A DNA stretch of 9,901 bases. Source: an uncultured bacterium. Lineage in GTDB: Bacteria; Planctomycetota; DG-23; SLPQ01. Positions 7,088-9,901 of the stretch are shown here, one piece after another. Below the pieces are notes generated by a model, which was given only the letters and a program-made list of their open reading frames with translations, ran no database searches and was not told where the DNA came from. Within the stretch, counting starts at the first letter, position 1, and every line of letters begins with the position of its first letter. The stretch spans positions 1 through 9,901 of the forward strand of contig CALMGO010000286.1 of assembly GCA_937863625.1 (NCBI GenBank). Direction: 5' to 3'. Both the position numbers and the translations under genes were made by a program.

Positions 7088-8638
7088 TCACCTTGACTCG
7101 ATTACTATTTCCCGCGAGGCCTTTACCGTGCCGTAGAGGAACTGTGTGTCGTATTCGACCTCGACGGTGAAGGTCTCCATGCCATCCCTGACATCAATAT
7201 CATCCGGTACTCGCCACGAGTACCCGCAGGTGCCGTCTCAGCCAAAGGGGAGGGTGCCCTCGGCGAACGTCTTGCCCGCGGAGTCTTTGACAACAACCTT
7301 GGGGTCGAGAGACACTGGCGTTTCGAAAGAGTCTTCTCCTCCGTCGGGGGACTTGTAAGTTTTCATCGTCTTGCGGGAGGTGTCATTGATGTTGCGTATC
7401 ATGATGTCGAGAACGGGGTCGATGAGGACGGCTTTGACCTCGACGGAGTCGCCGGGCTTGAAATGTTCGAGTTCTTTGGGACTCGCGAAGAGGACCTCCG
7501 GGGTATTCGAGAAGTCGAGGACAAAGGGCTTGCCCTTGCGAATCGTTATGGCTCTTTTGAAGGGATTGCCGCGGCGCTGGCGGGGCAGGCCGTCCGAGTG
7601 GTAGTTGACCGAGAGGAAGATGGAGAACCTGCCGAACTTGATGCTGAGCGTGTCAACGTAGTAGTCGCCGACAGGCACGAGGGCCTCCTCTGCAGACGAA
7701 GGAAAGGGGAAGTCCCCTTTGTCGATTGCGCCGACGGCAACTACTGAGTCCTGGGAGCGGAAGTTGCCGCTGAACGTGATGTCGGTTGCTTCTTCGCGTC
7801 CGCCTGCGCCAACCTTGAAAACGCCAAAGTCGCCGTCATATTCCCTGACGAACAAGGTGTCGCCTATGGGCGTGGTCGAGAGAGAATACAGTTTGTCATT
7901 GGCGTAGCGAAATGCGGTGAGGAACTGCATCCAATGGGGTTCCCCTGGACCTGCCGCCAGGTACGTGGCGGGATTGTCGAAGCGGCCGGTGATCCTGTAG
8001 GCCTGAGCCATCGTGACTGGGAATTCCTCGCCGCCGATGACTGCGGTTCCCTGGCGAATAACGGGGCAGACGAACCCCAACGCAGCATAGTATCCGTACT
8101 TGGTGCTGATGGAGAGTCTCGGCAGAATTCGGAAGGGACGGATGCCGAGTTCGGAGCCGAAATCGAACGGGACCTCGATATAGTCGAAGCAAACCAACTG
8201 GTCGATTTCCTGCCATCCGGGGTCCGCGCCGGAGGGCGATTTTTCCATCTCAGCAAAAGGGGGCTCATCGGTGAGGTCGCGATTGCGGTTGAAGTCGAAG
8301 TAGAGCCGGTCATAGCCTTTGCCTGTTCCGGCGGATTCATCCAGGGCGAAATGGTAGATAGTGCCGGAATTGTCATCCCACCATTCACCGTCAAAGCCGA
8401 CCTTGCCGAAGAGAGGCGAGTCTGAAGTGAACTTGGGATACACAGCCACATCGGGGTCGCGTTCTTTGGAACACTGATCCATCTGGCCGCGGGCCAGCAT
8501 GATGTTCATGGAGTCACCGAAGGCGGAGGCCTCATGGAGAGGGAACGAGGCGGGCTCCTGAGGGGCGTCATCGGCGGCGAAGAGCGAAAACGAGACGAGA
8601 AACACGAGAACGCCAGTGAGACAGTATGCTTTTCTCAT
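7088..8638 (-). CDS. Candidate secreted selenoprotein, unknown function, in-frame UGA read as selenocysteine
   Basis: I do not recognise a named family. Starting at the ATG at 8638 (AAGGGGG 7 bases upstream), the protein has a signal peptide of about 21 residues (hydrophobic VLVFLVSFSLFA, cleavage before Ala-Asp-Asp). Next comes a beta-rich region containing 'LYFDFNRNRDLTDEPPF' (residues 112-128), whose alternating Asp/Asn recall a calcium-binding loop. Other segments include 'YGYYAALGFVCP', 'YYVDTLSIKFGRFSIFLSVN' and a C-terminal Ig-like domain ('FKPGDSVEVKAVLIDP'). TGA at 7240-7238 (codon 467) would end it at 'GTLPFG'. The same frame continues for 49 codons, 'DGTCGYSWRVPDDIDV...' to '...SREIVIESR', before a TGA at 7090-7088. 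That tail looks like the last strands of the same domain ('ETFTVEVEYDTQFLYGTV'). Selenocysteine 467 and Cys471 would form a U-x-x-x-C pair, possibly redox-active or metal-binding. A hairpin suited to a bacterial SECIS element follows the TGA. Full length would be 516 residues. The alternative is a recent nonsense mutation of a Cys, Trp or Arg codon. Confidence 0.72.
7206..7224 (-). promoter_or_regulatory. Putative bacterial SECIS hairpin just after the in-frame UGA
   Basis: On the mRNA (minus strand), GGUACUCG and CGAGUACC form a perfect 8-bp stem closing a UGG loop. The stem begins 13 nt and the loop 21 nt after the UGA. Bacterial SECIS elements are known to lie within the coding region directly downstream of the UGA, with the apical loop roughly 16-37 nt away and a G in the first two loop positions; this hairpin meets those criteria (G in loop position 2, or position 1 if the closing C-G opens). 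A lower helix is also possible between GACGGCA, just after the UGA, and UGAUGUC further downstream (6 of 7 positions pair). Structure was judged by eye, not folded. Confidence 0.6.
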
Positions 8639-8766
8639 CTGTGTGCCCCCTTTTGCGACCTGGACGACAGAGCAGTATGTCCCGGAGAGTAATGTATCTA
8701 CTATAGGGAGCCGCAGAGCGGAGTTTTCGTTCAAGAAATCTCGTGACTGTTCAATTATTTCCTGCC
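8639..8766. other. Spacer between araB and the selenoprotein candidate
   Basis: This 128-base gap on the minus-strand path holds the purine-rich ribosome binding site for the downstream gene (AAGGGGG, near 8646-8652) and an AT-richer part. The minus-strand TATAGT sequence near 8700 could be a -10 box, but no good -35 partner was found. A short CCGC-TCT-GCGG hairpin is too weak to call a terminator. The two genes could be co-transcribed or separate. Confidence 0.4.
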
Positions 8767-9901
8767 CTACGCACTTACCGCGTCGCGGATGTCGAGCAAC
8801 TCCTTCATGACGTCGTAGAGATTGTCCGAGGTATCGCGCGTGCCAAAGACGTCGTGCAGGTGGCGGTACATGGAGTAAAGCCTCTCGTAGATTTTGACGT
8901 TCCCGGGTGTTGGCGAAAAGACCGTAGGCTGCACAGCGGTCATGGCCTTTGCGGCAGTGAGGATATCGGGATGCCCCCCGCGTGAAGTGCCCGCGGCGAC
9001 CGAGCCGGCAATGGCTGCGCCGAGGGCGCACGTCTGCGAACTCCTCGATATCTCCATCGGGCGCGCAATGGCGTCAGCGTAAATCTGCATGACGAGGGTG
9101 TTTTTCGCGGAGATGCCGCCGCAGTTTACGATGCGGTCGACTTTCACACCGTACTCCCCGAACCTCTCCACAATAACACGCGCGCCGAAGGCGGTGGACT
9201 CTATCAATGCGCGGTAGATTTCGGCGGGAGTTGTCTGTAACGTCATGCCGAGCAGGAGTCCCGTAAGGCGCTGGTCTACAAGGACGGTGCGATTGCCGTT
9301 ATGCCAATCGAGGCCGAGAAGACCGCTCTGGCCGGGTACGAGCGCCTCGGCGTCACGGGTGAGCGACTCGTGAGTGCCGGCCGCGCCGCGGGGCTGGATA
9401 GAGTTTACAAACCAGTTATAGATATCGCCGACGGCGGACTGGCCGGCCTCGAGCCCATAGTACCCGGGGAGAATCGAACCGGGAACAATGCCGCAAAGGC
9501 CAGGGATGTCGGGCAGGTCGCTGTCCATCGGAGAGACCATCATGTCGCAGGAGGACGTGCCGAGTATCTTGACGAGAACGCCCGGCTTTATGCCCGAACC
9601 TACGGCTCCGAGATGAGCGTCAAACGCTCCGACGGCCACCGGGGTGCCCGCCGCGAGGCCGAGTTTCGCGGCCCATTCGGGAGTCAAAGAGCCGGCTGTG
9701 TCGGCTATCGTATATGCCTTGTCCGGGAGAGTGGCGCGGACGCGGGCAAGCCCCTCATCAAGCGAACCGAGGAAATCGGCGTCCGGATACCCGTTCCAAG
9801 CGGGGTTAAACATCGCCTTATGCCCCGCGGCGCATATGCATCGCTTGATGGCAGAAGGGTTCTCCGTGCCGGTGAGGAAGGCTGGAATCCAGTCGGCTAT
9901 C
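8767..9901 (-). CDS. araB: L-ribulokinase, C-terminal two thirds (start beyond window end)
   Basis: Ribulokinase phosphorylates L-ribulose to L-ribulose 5-phosphate with ATP in the cytoplasmic L-arabinose pathway. The frame is open to the window edge, so about 377 of the expected roughly 550 residues are visible. The segment begins 'IADWIPAFLTGTENP' and continues 'CICAAGHKAMFNPAWNGYP', 'PVAVGAFDAHLGAVGSGI' with the likely catalytic Asp at 9621-9619, 'VKILGTSSCDMM', 'GLEAGQSAVGDIYNWFV', 'GLLGLDWHNGNRTVLVDQRL' and the FGGY C-terminal nucleotide-binding region 'NCGGISAKNTLVMQIYADAI' with 'SQTCALGAAIAGSVAAG'. The GAFDAH.GAVG and AAGHK patterns favour ribulokinase over xylulokinase or glycerol kinase. 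The missing N-terminal part holds the first sugar-binding lobe. No other arabinose gene is in the window. It ends with TAG, 128 bases upstream of the selenoprotein candidate. Confidence 0.9.
   Translation of the reverse strand, partial: IADWIPAFLTGTENPSAIKRCICAAGHKAMFNPAWNGYPDADFLGSLDEGLARVRATLPDKAYTIADTAGSLTPEWAAKLGLAAGTPVAVGAFDAHLGAVGSGIKPGVLVKILGTSSCDMMVSPMDSDLPDIPGLCGIVPGSILPGYYGLEAGQSAVGDIYNWFVNSIQPRGAAGTHESLTRDAEALVPGQSGLLGLDWHNGNRTVLVDQRLTGLLLGMTLQTTPAEIYRALIESTAFGARVIVERFGEYGVKVDRIVNCGGISAKNTLVMQIYADAIARPMEISRSSQTCALGAAIAGSVAAGTSRGGHPDILTAAKAMTAVQPTVFSPTPGNVKIYERLYSMYRHLHDVFGTRDTSDNLYDVMKELLDIRDAVSA

Noticed and set aside
7088..7090. Second TGA at the end of the selenoprotein candidate as another selenocysteine codon
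   Set aside because: Beyond it the frame enters the inverted repeat and then antisense corA sequence with no protein-like character, so it is the real stop.
7238..7240. Global reassignment of TGA (for example to Trp or Gly) to explain the in-frame TGA
   Set aside because: TGA terminates the phosphatase-like gene at 5801-5803 and corA at 7051-7053, each at a sensible family length, so TGA is a normal stop in this genome.
8639..9031. N-terminal extension of the selenoprotein frame upstream of 8638
   Set aside because: The extension overlaps the end of araB in another frame and is Arg/His-rich. The signal peptide and ribosome binding site both place the real start at 8638.

Overview
This is a GC-rich chromosomal window from a Gram-negative-type bacterium: it has a lipoprotein signal, periplasmic and secreted proteins, and a CCA-encoding tRNA. 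No 16S or other phylogenetic marker is present, so the lineage stays open. The Ig-like/TPR exported protein and the 'FDFNRNRDLTDE' type of secreted hypothetical protein resemble families I associate with Planctomycetes and related deep-branching phyla, but this is only an impression.

Layout. (1) Positions 1-415 hold a broken piece of an IS3-family transposase that abuts, tail to tail, a truncated lipoprotein gene. (2) Positions 415-3715 form a minus-strand operon, in transcription order: exported Ig-like/TPR protein, holA (DNA polymerase III delta), then the lipoprotein, whose start overlaps the holA stop by 11 bases. (3) Positions 3921-4095 are a self-contained tRNA-Leu(CAG) unit with promoter and terminator. 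(4) Positions 4143-7053 (plus strand) encode a five-helix membrane protein with a periplasmic alkaline-phosphatase/sulfatase-fold domain, with a 10-G run in its leader, followed by a CorA-type divalent cation channel. (5) Positions 7088-8638 (minus strand) encode a secreted protein whose reading frame contains an in-frame TGA at 7240-7238. The same frame then continues for 49 protein-like codons, and a hairpin sits 13 nt after the TGA. (6) Positions 8767-9901 (minus strand) carry the C-terminal two thirds of an L-ribulokinase (araB), cut by the window end.

The most interesting item is the secreted protein of region 5. The TGA, the U-x-x-x-C spacing (TGA-Asp-Gly-Thr-Cys) and the 8-bp stem with a UGG loop at the distance expected for a bacterial SECIS element make it a strong candidate for a previously unannotated selenoprotein family. 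A conventional annotation would end it 50 codons early and lose the likely active site. Other points worth a look are the double truncation at the IS/lipoprotein junction, the 4-bp duplication that frameshifts the transposase, and the homopolymer before the phosphatase-like gene.

All spacers between genes are shorter than 300 bases. The 107-base gap at 5804-5910 shows only the ribosome binding site of corA.
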